Below are positions 32,351 through 41,142 of a DNA stretch of 64,000 bases, in pieces. The position numbers and the translations under genes were made by a program. Within the stretch, counting starts at the first letter, position 1; each line of letters opens with the position of its first letter. The notes under the pieces were generated by a model, which was not told the origin of the DNA, searched no databases, and saw nothing but the letters and a program-made list of their open reading frames with translations. This DNA is from Chitinophaga oryziterrae (GTDB lineage Bacteria > Bacteroidota > Bacteroidia > Chitinophagales > Chitinophagaceae), in contig NZ_WRXO01000008.1 of assembly GCF_009758125.1 (NCBI RefSeq), forward strand, positions 186,001 to 250,000. Direction: 5' to 3'.

Positions 32351-33928
32351 TTATGCAAATCTTGGTTTCAGTTCACTTGCCAGAGCGGTCATACGTTTCA
32401 GGCCATCATCAGGCAGGTTGCCTTTCTTGAATTCAGCCAGCACATCAGGCAGGCGTACTTCCATTTCATGCAGGAAAGCCTCTTCGAATGCTTTTACATT
32501 CTTTACAGGAACTTCGCGCAGTAAACCGTTTGTACCCAGGTAAATCATAGCCACCTGTTTTTCTACGGCATATGGAGAGAACTGTGCCTGTTTCAGGATT
32601 TCCACGTTACGGGCACCTTTATCGATTGTTTGTCTTGTAGACGCATCCATGTCACCACCGAATTTAGAGAAAGCCTCCATTTCACGGTATTGAGCCTGGT
32701 CAAGTTTCAGGGTACCTGATACTTTCTTCATGGATTTGATCTGTGCGTTACCACCTACGCGGCTTACAGAGATACCTACGTTGATCGCCGGACGGATACC
32801 CGCGTTGAACAGGTTTGATTCCAGGAAGATCTGACCATCCGTAATGGAGATCACGTTGGTAGGGATGTAAGCAGATACGTCGGCAGCCTGTGTTTCGATG
32901 ATTGGCAACGCTGTGAGGGAACCACCACCTTTAACCAGGTGTCTGATAGATTCCGGCAGGTCGTTCATTTGCTGAGCGATTTCATCTTTGCTGATCACTT
33001 TCGCTGCACGTTCGAGCAAACGGGAGTGCAGGTAGAATACGTCACCAGGGTATGCTTCACGTCCAGGAGGACGACGCAGTAACAGGGAAACCTCACGGTA
33101 AGCAACCGCCTGTTTGGACAGATCATCATAAACGATCAGGGCAGGACGACCGCTATCGCGGAAGAATTCACCGATCGCAGCACCGGCGAAAGGAGCGTAG
33201 AACTGTAATGGAGCAGGATCTGCGGCAGTTGCAGCTACAATGATGGTGTAAGCCATAGCGCCGGCTTCCTGCAGGGTTTTCATTACACCTGCAACGGTAG
33301 AGGCTTTCTGTCCGATAGCTACATAGATACAATAAACCGGTTTGCCAGCTTCGTAGAACTCTTTCTGATTGATGATAGCATCAATACAGATAGCAGTCTT
33401 ACCGGTCTGACGGTCACCGATTACCAGCTCACGCTGTCCACGGCCGATAGGGATCATTGCATCGATCGCCTTGATACCTGTTTGCAGTGGTTCTTTTACC
33501 GGTTCACGGAAGAGTACACCAGGAGCTTTACGTTCCAGGGGCATTTCATACAGTTCACCAGTGATAGGGCCTTTACCATCGATAGGCTGACCCAGTGTAT
33601 TTACTACGCGACCAACCATTCCTTCACCTACTTTAATAGATGCGATCTGACCTGTACGGCGTACTTTATTACCTTCTTTGATGTTTCCGGATTCTCCCAT
33701 CAATACCACACCCACGTTATCTTCTTCCAGGTTCAGTGCGATTGCTTTAACACCATTCTCGAATTCAACCAGTTCACCTGAGCGAACATTGTTCAATCCA
33801 TAAATACGTGCAATACCATCTCCCACCTGCAATACTGTACCTACCTCTTCCAGGTCGGCAGCAGCATTGAAGTTGCTTAGTTGCTGGCGTAATATCGCCG
33901 AAATTTCATCAGGTTTTATCTCCACCAT
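32351..33928 (-). CDS. atpA: ATP synthase F1 subunit alpha
   Basis: Non-catalytic nucleotide-binding subunit of the F1 hexamer. The 525-residue protein has the N-terminal crown (ISAILRQQLSNF, GTVLQVGDGIARIYGL), Walker A GDRQTGKTAICIDAI, the block RRPPGREAYPGDVFYLHSRLLERAAK and the alpha/beta signature PAINVGISVSRVGG with the arginine finger. All standard. It is the last gene of the atpB-E-F-H-A run, 86 bases after atpH, followed directly by a terminator; the expected atpG does not follow. Confidence 0.98.
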   Translation of the reverse strand: MVEIKPDEISAILRQQLSNFNAAADLEEVGTVLQVGDGIARIYGLNNVRSGELVEFENGVKAIALNLEEDNVGVVLMGESGNIKEGNKVRRTGQIASIKVGEGMVGRVVNTLGQPIDGKGPITGELYEMPLERKAPGVLFREPVKEPLQTGIKAIDAMIPIGRGQRELVIGDRQTGKTAICIDAIINQKEFYEAGKPVYCIYVAIGQKASTVAGVMKTLQEAGAMAYTIIVAATAADPAPLQFYAPFAGAAIGEFFRDSGRPALIVYDDLSKQAVAYREVSLLLRRPPGREAYPGDVFYLHSRLLERAAKVISKDEIAQQMNDLPESIRHLVKGGGSLTALPIIETQAADVSAYIPTNVISITDGQIFLESNLFNAGIRPAINVGISVSRVGGNAQIKSMKKVSGTLKLDQAQYREMEAFSKFGGDMDASTRQTIDKGARNVEILKQAQFSPYAVEKQVAMIYLGTNGLLREVPVKNVKAFEEAFLHEMEVRLPDVLAEFKKGNLPDDGLKRMTALASELKPRFA

Positions 33929-34014
33929 ATGTATGCTTTTTAGAAAGAGTCGTTAAATTTTAATGTTATAACGACAACAGCTTTGCGTGTACGCAGCGGC
34001 TGCTGTGAATGTTT

Positions 34015-34575
34015 TTATTTAATAGCAGCTACGTAGATATTCTTCGTAAACTGTTTTTTGATATCGTTCAGATCGCGTAATATAGAGGCATCATACAGGT
34101 TACCGTCTGATTCCAGCACAAAACCACCTATCAGGTCAGCATTTACTGCTGATTCCAGGTCTATCTGTTTGTCGGTCCCAGCCTGTACTTTCTTTTTAAT
34201 TATATCCAGTGTGGCAGCATCTACAGCAATCGCCGTCGTGATCTTCACCTTACTGATATTCTTCAGCACATAGTACTGGCTGATAAATTCAGTAGCTATT
34301 TCCGGCAGGTTGCTTTCCCTTCCCTTCGTTACCAGTAAGGTGACAAATGCACTGGTGATTGCGTTTACTCTTTTATCGAATATAGCGGACAGGATCTGTT
34401 TTTTCTTTTCTGGTTTGATGATAGGGCTCTTCAGCAAACTTACCACATCGGCGTTCGTTTTCGACAACTGCTGGACGAACAGCATGTCTGCGTATATCGC
34501 TTCCAGCTGTCCTTTTTCAGAAGACAGATCTACCAAAGATTTCGCATACCGGGATGCTAAACGGGGATTCTGCAT
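34015..34575 (-). CDS. atpH: ATP synthase F1 subunit delta
   Basis: Peripheral-stalk subunit (OSCP) that links b to the top of F1. The 186-residue protein starts PRLASRYAKSLVDLSSEKGQLEAIY, the conserved N-terminal domain, and ends in the family's C-terminal pattern DADLIGGFVLESDGNLYDASI. It lies between atpF and atpA; the 82-base gap before it contains a family A hairpin repeat. Confidence 0.95.
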   Translation of the reverse strand: MQNPRLASRYAKSLVDLSSEKGQLEAIYADMLFVQQLSKTNADVVSLLKSPIIKPEKKKQILSAIFDKRVNAITSAFVTLLVTKGRESNLPEIATEFISQYYVLKNISKVKITTAIAVDAATLDIIKKKVQAGTDKQIDLESAVNADLIGGFVLESDGNLYDASILRDLNDIKKQFTKNIYVAAIK

Positions 34576-34601
34576 AATTTATATCTTGTTAGCTGTAGGC
34601 T

Positions 34602-34629
34602 CTGTAAACACGTAGCTCCTTATGGGAGC
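34602..34629. repeat. Family A hairpin repeat inside the ATP synthase operon
   Basis: On the minus strand: GCTCC-cataa-GGAGC followed by TACGTGTTTACAGA. This matches unit 1 of the first family A site (GCTCC-gtca-GGAGC then TCCGTGTTTGTAGGA). It sits between atpF and atpH, so it is transcribed in the middle of the operon and could affect message stability or partial termination. Confidence 0.65.
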
Positions 34630-34657
34630 ATTGATTCTACCTAAGGAGCGTTGTAGC

Positions 34658-35152
34658 TTAGTTTAATTTTATTCCTCCTGCCAGTTCTCTGATGTAACCT
34701 TCCTGTGCAGTTTTATCTGACAGTTCTTTACGCAGTACTTTCTCAGCAACTTCGATCACCAGTTTACCTACCTGGTTCTTCACGTCTGTTAAAGCGGCCA
34801 TCTTCTGGTTATCAATAGCGGTATAAGCTTCGCTGATGATTTTCTTGGCTTCTGCCTGTGCCTGTGTTTTGGCTTCGCTAATGATATGATCCTTAGCATC
34901 TTTGGCTTCTTTCAGAATCTTGCTTCTTTCCGCTCTTGCTTCTGCAAGTACGTGCTCATGTTCAGCTTTCATCTGCGCCATTTCCTCTTTCACCCTTTCA
35001 GCAGTGGCGATAGATTCTGAGATGGAAGTTTCCCTTTCTTTCAATACAGAGAGAATTGGTTTCCACGCGAATTTCTTCAGTATGAGAAATACAATAATGA
35101 AAATTAACAACGAGATGGTAAACAAGCCTAACGCTGGCTGTAACAGATCCAT
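34658..35152 (-). CDS. atpF: ATP synthase F0 subunit b
   Basis: Peripheral-stalk subunit anchored in the membrane. The 164-residue protein has one N-terminal helix (LGLFTISLLIFIIVFLILKKF) followed by a long, highly charged helical stalk of the usual form (SISESIATAERVKEEMAQMK, AEARAERSKILKEAKDAK). It lies between atpE and atpH; only one b gene is present, as usual for heterotroph homodimeric stalks. Confidence 0.96.
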   Translation of the reverse strand: MDLLQPALGLFTISLLIFIIVFLILKKFAWKPILSVLKERETSISESIATAERVKEEMAQMKAEHEHVLAEARAERSKILKEAKDAKDHIISEAKTQAQAEAKKIISEAYTAIDNQKMAALTDVKNQVGKLVIEVAEKVLRKELSDKTAQEGYIRELAGGIKLN

Positions 35153-35235
35153 GATTATGAATATTTATTTGGTTCGCATGTAATTGAATTACTGCATCCA
35201 TCGCCCTGTGCTTTGGATGCAGTAATAAGTTTCGC

Positions 35236-35508
35236 TTAAAGCACAACAGCCAGCAGACCAGCGATAACGCCGAACAGGGCAACACCCTCTACCAGCGCCG
35301 CAGCCAGGATCATATTTGCACGGATATCGTTAGCAGCTTCTGGCTGACGAGCGATAGATTCCAGTGCACTTTTACCGATGTTACCAACACCAATACCTGC
35401 TGCGATAGCAGCGATACCAGCACCGATTGCACCACCAGCCTTAGCCAGTCCTGAAGCGGCCGCTGCTGCATCTGCAGATGCCTGCAGTAAAACAGTTAAA
35501 ATTGCCAT
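35236..35508 (-). CDS. atpE: ATP synthase F0 subunit c
   Basis: Ring-forming ion-carrying subunit, 90 residues with two helices. An extra N-terminal stretch of about 20 residues (MAILTVLLQASADAAAAA) precedes helix 1 with GAGIAAIAAGIGVGNIGKSALESIARQPE in the usual glycine-rich pattern. Helix 2 carries the ion-binding carboxylate as Glu in AAALVEGVALFGV. The residue after Glu is Gly and the helix 1 Gln of sodium-type rings is absent, so proton coupling is more likely (inference). Confidence 0.96.
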   Translation of the reverse strand: MAILTVLLQASADAAAAASGLAKAGGAIGAGIAAIAAGIGVGNIGKSALESIARQPEAANDIRANMILAAALVEGVALFGVIAGLLAVVL

Positions 35509-35547
35509 AATTGAAATGTGTATTTATTGTTATTACGAATAATCTGA

Positions 35548-36711
35548 TTAATGATGTTTTTCATCGTGGCTATGTCCTTCTTCCATCACCTGGCCAATAA
35601 ATACTGCCGTAAGATTTGCAAAGATGAATGCCTGTATGAATGCTACCAGTAACTCCAGCATCATCATTACAATGTTGAAGAGGATAGTGATCGGTAAGAA
35701 TCCATAACCTGCAATCTGGTTCAGGGAACCAAAGATGAACACCAGGGAAATGATACTGAGGATGATAATGTGACCAGCCAGTATGTTAGCAAACAGTCGG
35801 ATCATCAATGATACCGGCTTGGTGAATATACCAATGATTTCCACAGGAACCAGGATTGGCTTTACCCAGCCCGGTACGGGAGGATTCAGCGTGTGCGCCC
35901 AGAAATGCTTGTTGGAACTGAACATGGTAGCCAGGAAACTGATCAGGGCCAGCGCTGCAGTTACAGCCAGGTTACCCGTTACGTTGGCAGAGCCAGGTAA
36001 TAAACCAAGAAGGTTATTGATCAATATAAAGAAGAAGATCGTTAAGATGAAAGGCGTATATCTTTCAAAGTGTTTGCCGGGGATATTAGGCTTTACCACC
36101 TCATCACGCATGAAGATGATTACCGGCTCTATCACACCCTGGAAACCTTTAGGCGCCATTTTGGAACCCCTGGTAGTATACGTTTTCGCTACAGACAACA
36201 TCAGCCAGATCAGCAGGATCGCGCCAATCAGCATAGAGGTGATGTTCTTGGTCATGGAAAGATCGTAGATCACTTCATCGGTAGGCATGTCATTCGCATC
36301 AACTGCGATGATCTTGCCATCCATGTATTTGGCGGCACTCAATCCCTTTTCTTCCAGGTAATGCGCATTTACCAGGCGATAGCCTTCGTAAGCAACATGT
36401 CCGTGATGGAAATGGGAAGAAGAGAAGACCGTGAACCCTTTTACTTTACTGTAAACGATCACAGGAAGAGGCATAGTTACAGGCGAGCCGGCTATGTCCA
36501 GCAGATGCCAGTCATGGGCATCCTTAACGTGACCAAGAATTACCTCCTTGGCGTTAAAACCCTTTTTCTCTTCGTGTCCGGGAGCTGCCGCATGTTCACC
36601 ATGCTCTTGAGCTGCAGGTTCCTGGGCATACGCAAACGAACAAAATCCACTTATGCTAAGAGCAACAACAAGTGCTACCAGTCTATGTTTGAACAGATTC
36701 AAGGAAATCAC
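35548..36711 (-). CDS. atpB: ATP synthase F0 subunit a with periplasmic N-terminal extension
   Basis: Forms the ion half-channels against the c ring. At 387 residues it is much longer than the roughly 270 of E. coli. The extra length is at the N-terminus: a signal peptide-like segment (KHRLVALVVALSISGFCSFAYA), a His/Glu-rich stretch (QEHGEHAAAPGHEEK) and a domain of about 110 residues before the first channel helix; this extension is known in Bacteroidota. The conserved Arg is in SLMIRLFANILAGH. The start is GTG at 36711, 19 bases after a TATCTTTG box (36731-36738). It heads the atp operon; atpI is not upstream. Confidence 0.95.
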   Translation of the reverse strand: MISLNLFKHRLVALVVALSISGFCSFAYAQEPAAQEHGEHAAAPGHEEKKGFNAKEVILGHVKDAHDWHLLDIAGSPVTMPLPVIVYSKVKGFTVFSSSHFHHGHVAYEGYRLVNAHYLEEKGLSAAKYMDGKIIAVDANDMPTDEVIYDLSMTKNITSMLIGAILLIWLMLSVAKTYTTRGSKMAPKGFQGVIEPVIIFMRDEVVKPNIPGKHFERYTPFILTIFFFILINNLLGLLPGSANVTGNLAVTAALALISFLATMFSSNKHFWAHTLNPPVPGWVKPILVPVEIIGIFTKPVSLMIRLFANILAGHIIILSIISLVFIFGSLNQIAGYGFLPITILFNIVMMMLELLVAFIQAFIFANLTAVFIGQVMEEGHSHDEKHH

Positions 36712-36730
36712 CGCTTTCTGAAATTTTGCG

Positions 36731-36738
36731 CAAAGATA
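36731..36738 (-). promoter_or_regulatory. -7 box for the ATP synthase operon
   Basis: TATCTTTG on the minus strand matches TAnnTTTG, 19 bases before the GTG start of atpB. The upstream ABC gene ends 98 bases before it. Confidence 0.6.
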
Positions 36739-36835
36739 GCTGATTTATTATCAAAAAGGTAGGTGACTCACAAAAAAAAGTGAAGGAATGATATTACGAA
36801 TTTAACACTTTAAAAATAATAAGCATATACAACGT

Positions 36836-38599
36836 TTATGCTACACCTGCCTGCTTAAATTGCATACTGTGCAGTTTGTAGTAAAATCCGCCCAGTTTCA
36901 GCAGTTCTTCATGCGTGCCCATTTCCCGGATCTCCCCTTTATCCAGCACAATGATCTTGCTGGCTTTGCTGATTGTCGATAACCGGTGTGCAATGACAAT
37001 TGAGGTGCGGTCTGCAATCAGTTTATCTATGGCGTGCTGGATCAGTGTTTCGGACTCGGTGTCTACAGAGGAAGTGGCTTCGTCCAGGATAAGGATAGCC
37101 GGATCATACAACAACGCCCTCACAAAAGAGATCAGCTGGCGCTGCCCCAGGGAAAGGGTACTTCCCCGCTCCATCACCTGGTAGTCATAGCCACCCGGCA
37201 ACTGCATGATGAATTCGTGCATGCCTATCAGCCGGGCTGCCTGCTCTACCTGTTCCCGGGTAATACCCGTATTGCGCAGGGTAATATTCTCATATACAGA
37301 GCCGGCAAACAGGAATACATCCTGCAGCACCACGCCTATTTTGCTGCGCAGGGAACGTAAAGAGTAGTCTTTCAGGTCTGTTCCATCCATCAGGATCCGC
37401 CCCTTCTGGATTTCATATAACCTGTTTAAAATACTGATGATAGTCGTTTTACCGGAACCGGTATGCCCTACAATGGCAATTGTTTCGCCCTGGCTGGCGT
37501 GGAAATTAATATCCTTCAGTACATAATCGGCATCTTTATAGGCAAACCATACATGATCGAAGGTAATAGCGCCTTTCATAGCGGACGCGTCCTTCGTTCC
37601 GCTGTCATCAATATGGTCCTCACTGTCCATGATGCGGAACACCCTTTCACTGGCCACCATACCCATCTGCAGTGTGTTGAACTTATCTGCCAGCATACGC
37701 AGCGGACGGAATAACATATTGAGGTACATGATGAATGCGATCATCACCCCCTGACTCACCTCATAATTCAATACCTGGTTAGCTCCCCACCAAACCATAA
37801 GGCCCAGGGAGATAGCGAGGATGATTTCCACTATAGGGAAGAACACTGAATAGGCGAAAATCGCCTCTACGTTAGCTGTACGGTGTTCTTTATTGATGGT
37901 TTTGAACTTGGCGAACTCTCTTTTCTCTGCGGAAAAAGCCTGCACAATGGCTACGCCTGTCAGATGCTCCTGCACAAAAGCGTTCAGGGCGGAAACGGCG
38001 TTTCTCACTTTATAGAACGATTTATTCACGCTTTCCTTAAAGACATAAGTAGCAACGATCAGGATAGGGAAAGGGGATAAACTGATCAGCGTCAGCCGCC
38101 AGTCTGCCAGGAACATCACCCCTAATATGGCAATGATCATCAGCATATCTGCGACTATGGAAATCAGCCCTTCCGAAAATACATCGTTAATCGCTTCAAT
38201 ATCATTGATGGTACGGGTAGTTAAGGTACCAATGGGAGTTATATCGAAGAATGCCAGGTTCAGGTGTACGATCCTCTTGTATACCGCTACCCGCAGGTCC
38301 TTTACCACCGATTGCCCCAGCCAGTTGGTAAGATAGGAGAAATAAAACCGCATCACGGTTTCTATCAGCAATAACAGGATCTGTATGACAGTAACACCTA
38401 TCAGCATCTCCATCAACTGCCCCGCAATGTATTTATCTACTGTTAACTGTATGAGGTAAGGACGCATGGGCGATATCACTGCCAGCAATACTGTCAGGAA
38501 CATCGACATATAAAAAGAGCGCCTGTAAGGAACTGCAAAAGTGAATATGCGCCGTAGTAGACTAACGTTAAAAACCTTCTTGACTGCTAAATTTTCCAC
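36836..38599 (-). CDS. ABC transporter half-transporter (permease-ATPase fusion)
   Basis: A 587-residue exporter half: six membrane helices in the first 310 residues followed by an ATPase domain with Walker A GHTGSGKTTIIS, Q-loop LQDVFLF, signature LSLGQRQL, Walker B AILILDEATSSVD and switch His in VIAHRLSTI. The signature reads LSLGQ rather than LSGGQ, similar to MdlB/YheH-type halves (LSVGQ), which work as heterodimers, so the partner may be encoded elsewhere. The start is GTG at 38599. The substrate is unknown: lipids or drugs are the usual range. It is transcribed towards atpB but that operon has its own promoter. Confidence 0.92.
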   Translation of the reverse strand: MENLAVKKVFNVSLLRRIFTFAVPYRRSFYMSMFLTVLLAVISPMRPYLIQLTVDKYIAGQLMEMLIGVTVIQILLLLIETVMRFYFSYLTNWLGQSVVKDLRVAVYKRIVHLNLAFFDITPIGTLTTRTINDIEAINDVFSEGLISIVADMLMIIAILGVMFLADWRLTLISLSPFPILIVATYVFKESVNKSFYKVRNAVSALNAFVQEHLTGVAIVQAFSAEKREFAKFKTINKEHRTANVEAIFAYSVFFPIVEIILAISLGLMVWWGANQVLNYEVSQGVMIAFIMYLNMLFRPLRMLADKFNTLQMGMVASERVFRIMDSEDHIDDSGTKDASAMKGAITFDHVWFAYKDADYVLKDINFHASQGETIAIVGHTGSGKTTIISILNRLYEIQKGRILMDGTDLKDYSLRSLRSKIGVVLQDVFLFAGSVYENITLRNTGITREQVEQAARLIGMHEFIMQLPGGYDYQVMERGSTLSLGQRQLISFVRALLYDPAILILDEATSSVDTESETLIQHAIDKLIADRTSIVIAHRLSTISKASKIIVLDKGEIREMGTHEELLKLGGFYYKLHSMQFKQAGVA

Positions 38600-38753
38600 C
38601 GTACTATTTTCGCTATAAGCTTCCGCCTGGCATGTATTTACCGACCACCTGTTTTTACTACTTCCTTATACTTTTCTTGTGCGGAGAACGGATGCTAAGA
38701 TCTGATCTGTGATCGGTAAGCAAACCTACTGCTTTTTATTTTTACAATAAAAA

Positions 38754-38782
38754 AACCGTCCGGGAGAAGCTCCGGGACGGTT
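38754..38782 (-). terminator. Intrinsic terminator after the His/Cys secreted protein gene
   Basis: Arms AACCGTCCGGGAG and CTCCGGGACGGTT pair with one mismatch; on the minus strand a run of seven T residues follows. It lies seven bases after the stop codon at 38789. Confidence 0.8.
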
Positions 38783-38788
38783 ATATTT

Positions 38789-40990
38789 TTACTTGTCATC
38801 TTTCATTATCTGGCGGTAGGCCTTGATGAAAATGGCTCCCAGATTTTTGTGGGGCGGCACATAGTCACTAAACAGCTCCTTATTCCTCGGATCACCGGCA
38901 AAACGTTTGCCTAATCCTGCCCACATCTCTACCCAGTCCACATTTTTACCGGCGCGGATGGTTTCGTCCAGGGCACGGATAATAGGTTCGTTTACAAAAC
39001 GGGTACCTACCTGTTTAGAGGAGATGATATGTGCTTCAGGCGATTTTTCCAGTACTACCGACATATTGTGGTAACCTCCGCAGGAACCCAGCACTACTAT
39101 ACGGGCAGAGCTTTGCAGATTGTCCAGCGTAGTATTGATGTGATAACTGTGACCACGGTGAATGAATACAGTAGGATGAATATCGTTCTCATCCAGGTAC
39201 TCACTCAGTTTCTGGATCGCTTCCTTATCATCCGGCTCTTCTATCGGCAGGTTTGCGAATATTGTGACAGGTTTCCCTTTCAGGGAAGTGATGGTAGTCC
39301 AGTATTTATTTTTGGTCACTTTCCATTCTCCACCGGGAAAGTTACTCATGAAGCTCATGTATGACTCGTGTCCGTCTTTGTCCCCGTAGAAGAATACCTG
39401 CTGATACACCCGTCCGCTATCACTCTGTAAAGAGCTGAAGGATACGAAGTTGATAGGCGGCAGTTGCAGCTTGGCAGACATTTCACTGGCTTTGGAAGAA
39501 TCGTTACTTTTCTCAGTTTCAGTATCGAACAAGCTACCCAGCAGTTCATAAATCACCGTACCACGTTTTTCTTTCTTTTTAGAAACGTATACATAGTTTT
39601 TCCGTACTTCTTCGCGCAGGAAAGCCAGCAACTGAGGATCACGGATGCTGCCAAATGAGTTGGCCACGTCCACCGCATCTTCCAGGTCTTCTGTTTTCTC
39701 CAGGGCGCTTACATACTTCTTCATCAGGTAGTTAGAGTTCTCCGGAGCCATGGACTTCAGGAAATTATCCAGGGTGTTGAAACCCGCGGCCATTGCAATG
39801 AACTTCTTGAACCGGTCGAATGATACCAGCATCAGTAAGCTGTCGCCACGGGCTGGTTTCATACGGGCCATCATCTGATCGTATAGACCAGCGTTGTTAT
39901 GGTTGGTATAACTGGAGGTATACAGTTCTTCCTGACCATTGATGATGAGGTAGTACAGTTCTTCCGGTGTAAAATCCTTTACAATGTGGAAACGCACGGG
40001 AGCCGGTTCTTCATGCAGGTCGTTTACTTCTCGGATGTATTTCAGTGACTTGGCCTGCATGTTCTCCATCATGGCTTTGAGCCCCATGGGACTCTCTCCG
40101 TTGTTCTTACGTTGTTGCAGGATGATGGATGATTTTACCATCTGCTTGTAGTACTGGTCGTCGTCAGCTACGGTGGCAGAGAGTTTATCTATGGTAGTAG
40201 TACCAGCCAGCAGTTCATCTATGAAAGGCAGGATACGGGTAGACTGCCCGGAGTTACCGATCTGTACGATCTGCTGTACAAGAGGGTCCTGGTTTCTTTT
40301 GATGGCAGTGGCTATGGGCGTATAAGACGTTGCGTAAGTCAGGATCTGGTTAGGATACTTTTTGGCTACGGCAGCTATAATAGAGTCTGTAGCCGGATAA
40401 TCCAGGTAATTCCCGATTTCGGTCATTACTGTTTCCAGGTGATTGAAGGCATATTTTGCGAACATCACGCCCGTGGCGTCTTTATAACCAGGATTATCCT
40501 TGAATGACCCAATCATCTTTTCCCCCGCGTCGAAAGACAAGTTCTGGATGTAGGGCAGGATGCTTTGTCCTTTGATATCGGCATGCATCATATCCCTGTA
40601 AGCCTTTACCATACTGGGGGCCTCTTCCGGAGCTATTCTGCGATAGGAACGTTTTACATTATAATCGTGCAGCATAATATACAGACCGGAGAGGTACTTG
40701 ATCTTTAAACGGTGATCAAGGCTGCTGTCCAGCTCTATTTCATTCTGCATATCGTCTACCTGTTTGATCAGGGCATTGGTCACCTGCAGGTTGATCGTCT
40801 GGTCGTCAGACACCTGTACAAGGTCATCCGCTTTGCCGTCAAACTTTTTAGCGGCCAGTTGTTCTTTGTCGATATTATCATGGAAACCAATACGACCGAT
40901 AGGAATCTCTATCTTTTGAGTTGATGTTTGCGCATGTAAAAGGCTACCCGAAAAAGCAGCCAGCAATAAGATAACTATAAATCTTTTCAT
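38789..40990 (-). CDS. Secreted hypothetical protein with possible clan CD (caspase-like) His/Cys pair
   Basis: Function unknown. The 733-residue protein starts with a signal peptide (MKRFIVILLLAAFSGSLLHAQ). The first 480 or so residues are mostly helical without a domain I can name. The last 200 contain FIHRGHSYH, then after about 25 residues IVVLGSCGGYHN, then PEAHIISSKQVGTRFVNEPI. A strand ending in His and a second strand ending in S-C-G-G is the spacing of clan CD peptidases (caspases, gingipains, CHAT proteins), though the usual Gly directly after His is Ser here. The ATG at 40990 is preferred to a GTG seven codons upstream; a TAAATTTG box lies at 41034-41041. It is monocistronic with a strong terminator. 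Confidence 0.75.
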   Translation of the reverse strand: MKRFIVILLLAAFSGSLLHAQTSTQKIEIPIGRIGFHDNIDKEQLAAKKFDGKADDLVQVSDDQTINLQVTNALIKQVDDMQNEIELDSSLDHRLKIKYLSGLYIMLHDYNVKRSYRRIAPEEAPSMVKAYRDMMHADIKGQSILPYIQNLSFDAGEKMIGSFKDNPGYKDATGVMFAKYAFNHLETVMTEIGNYLDYPATDSIIAAVAKKYPNQILTYATSYTPIATAIKRNQDPLVQQIVQIGNSGQSTRILPFIDELLAGTTTIDKLSATVADDDQYYKQMVKSSIILQQRKNNGESPMGLKAMMENMQAKSLKYIREVNDLHEEPAPVRFHIVKDFTPEELYYLIINGQEELYTSSYTNHNNAGLYDQMMARMKPARGDSLLMLVSFDRFKKFIAMAAGFNTLDNFLKSMAPENSNYLMKKYVSALEKTEDLEDAVDVANSFGSIRDPQLLAFLREEVRKNYVYVSKKKEKRGTVIYELLGSLFDTETEKSNDSSKASEMSAKLQLPPINFVSFSSLQSDSGRVYQQVFFYGDKDGHESYMSFMSNFPGGEWKVTKNKYWTTITSLKGKPVTIFANLPIEEPDDKEAIQKLSEYLDENDIHPTVFIHRGHSYHINTTLDNLQSSARIVVLGSCGGYHNMSVVLEKSPEAHIISSKQVGTRFVNEPIIRALDETIRAGKNVDWVEMWAGLGKRFAGDPRNKELFSDYVPPHKNLGAIFIKAYRQIMKDDK

Positions 40991-41033
40991 TAATATAAAT
41001 GTGCTTTTCACTTACTTGATAAAGCTATAATAG

Positions 41034-41041
41034 CAAATTTA
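41034..41041 (-). promoter_or_regulatory. -7 box for the His/Cys secreted protein gene
   Basis: TAAATTTG on the minus strand matches TAnnTTTG, 43 bases before the ATG at 40990. Confidence 0.55.
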
Positions 41042-41142
41042 CTACCAAAATACCAGATAGTTGTAAACAGGCCTTTACAGCTTATTAATACGCTATTAGC
41101 ATTAAATTGAATTAATTTCGCATTCTCCAAGTTATTCAGTTT

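Noticed and set aside
37130..37180. LSLGQ in the ABC half-transporter as a broken signature motif
   Set aside because: MdlB/YheH-type halves commonly carry LSxGQ variants, and all other ATPase motifs are intact.
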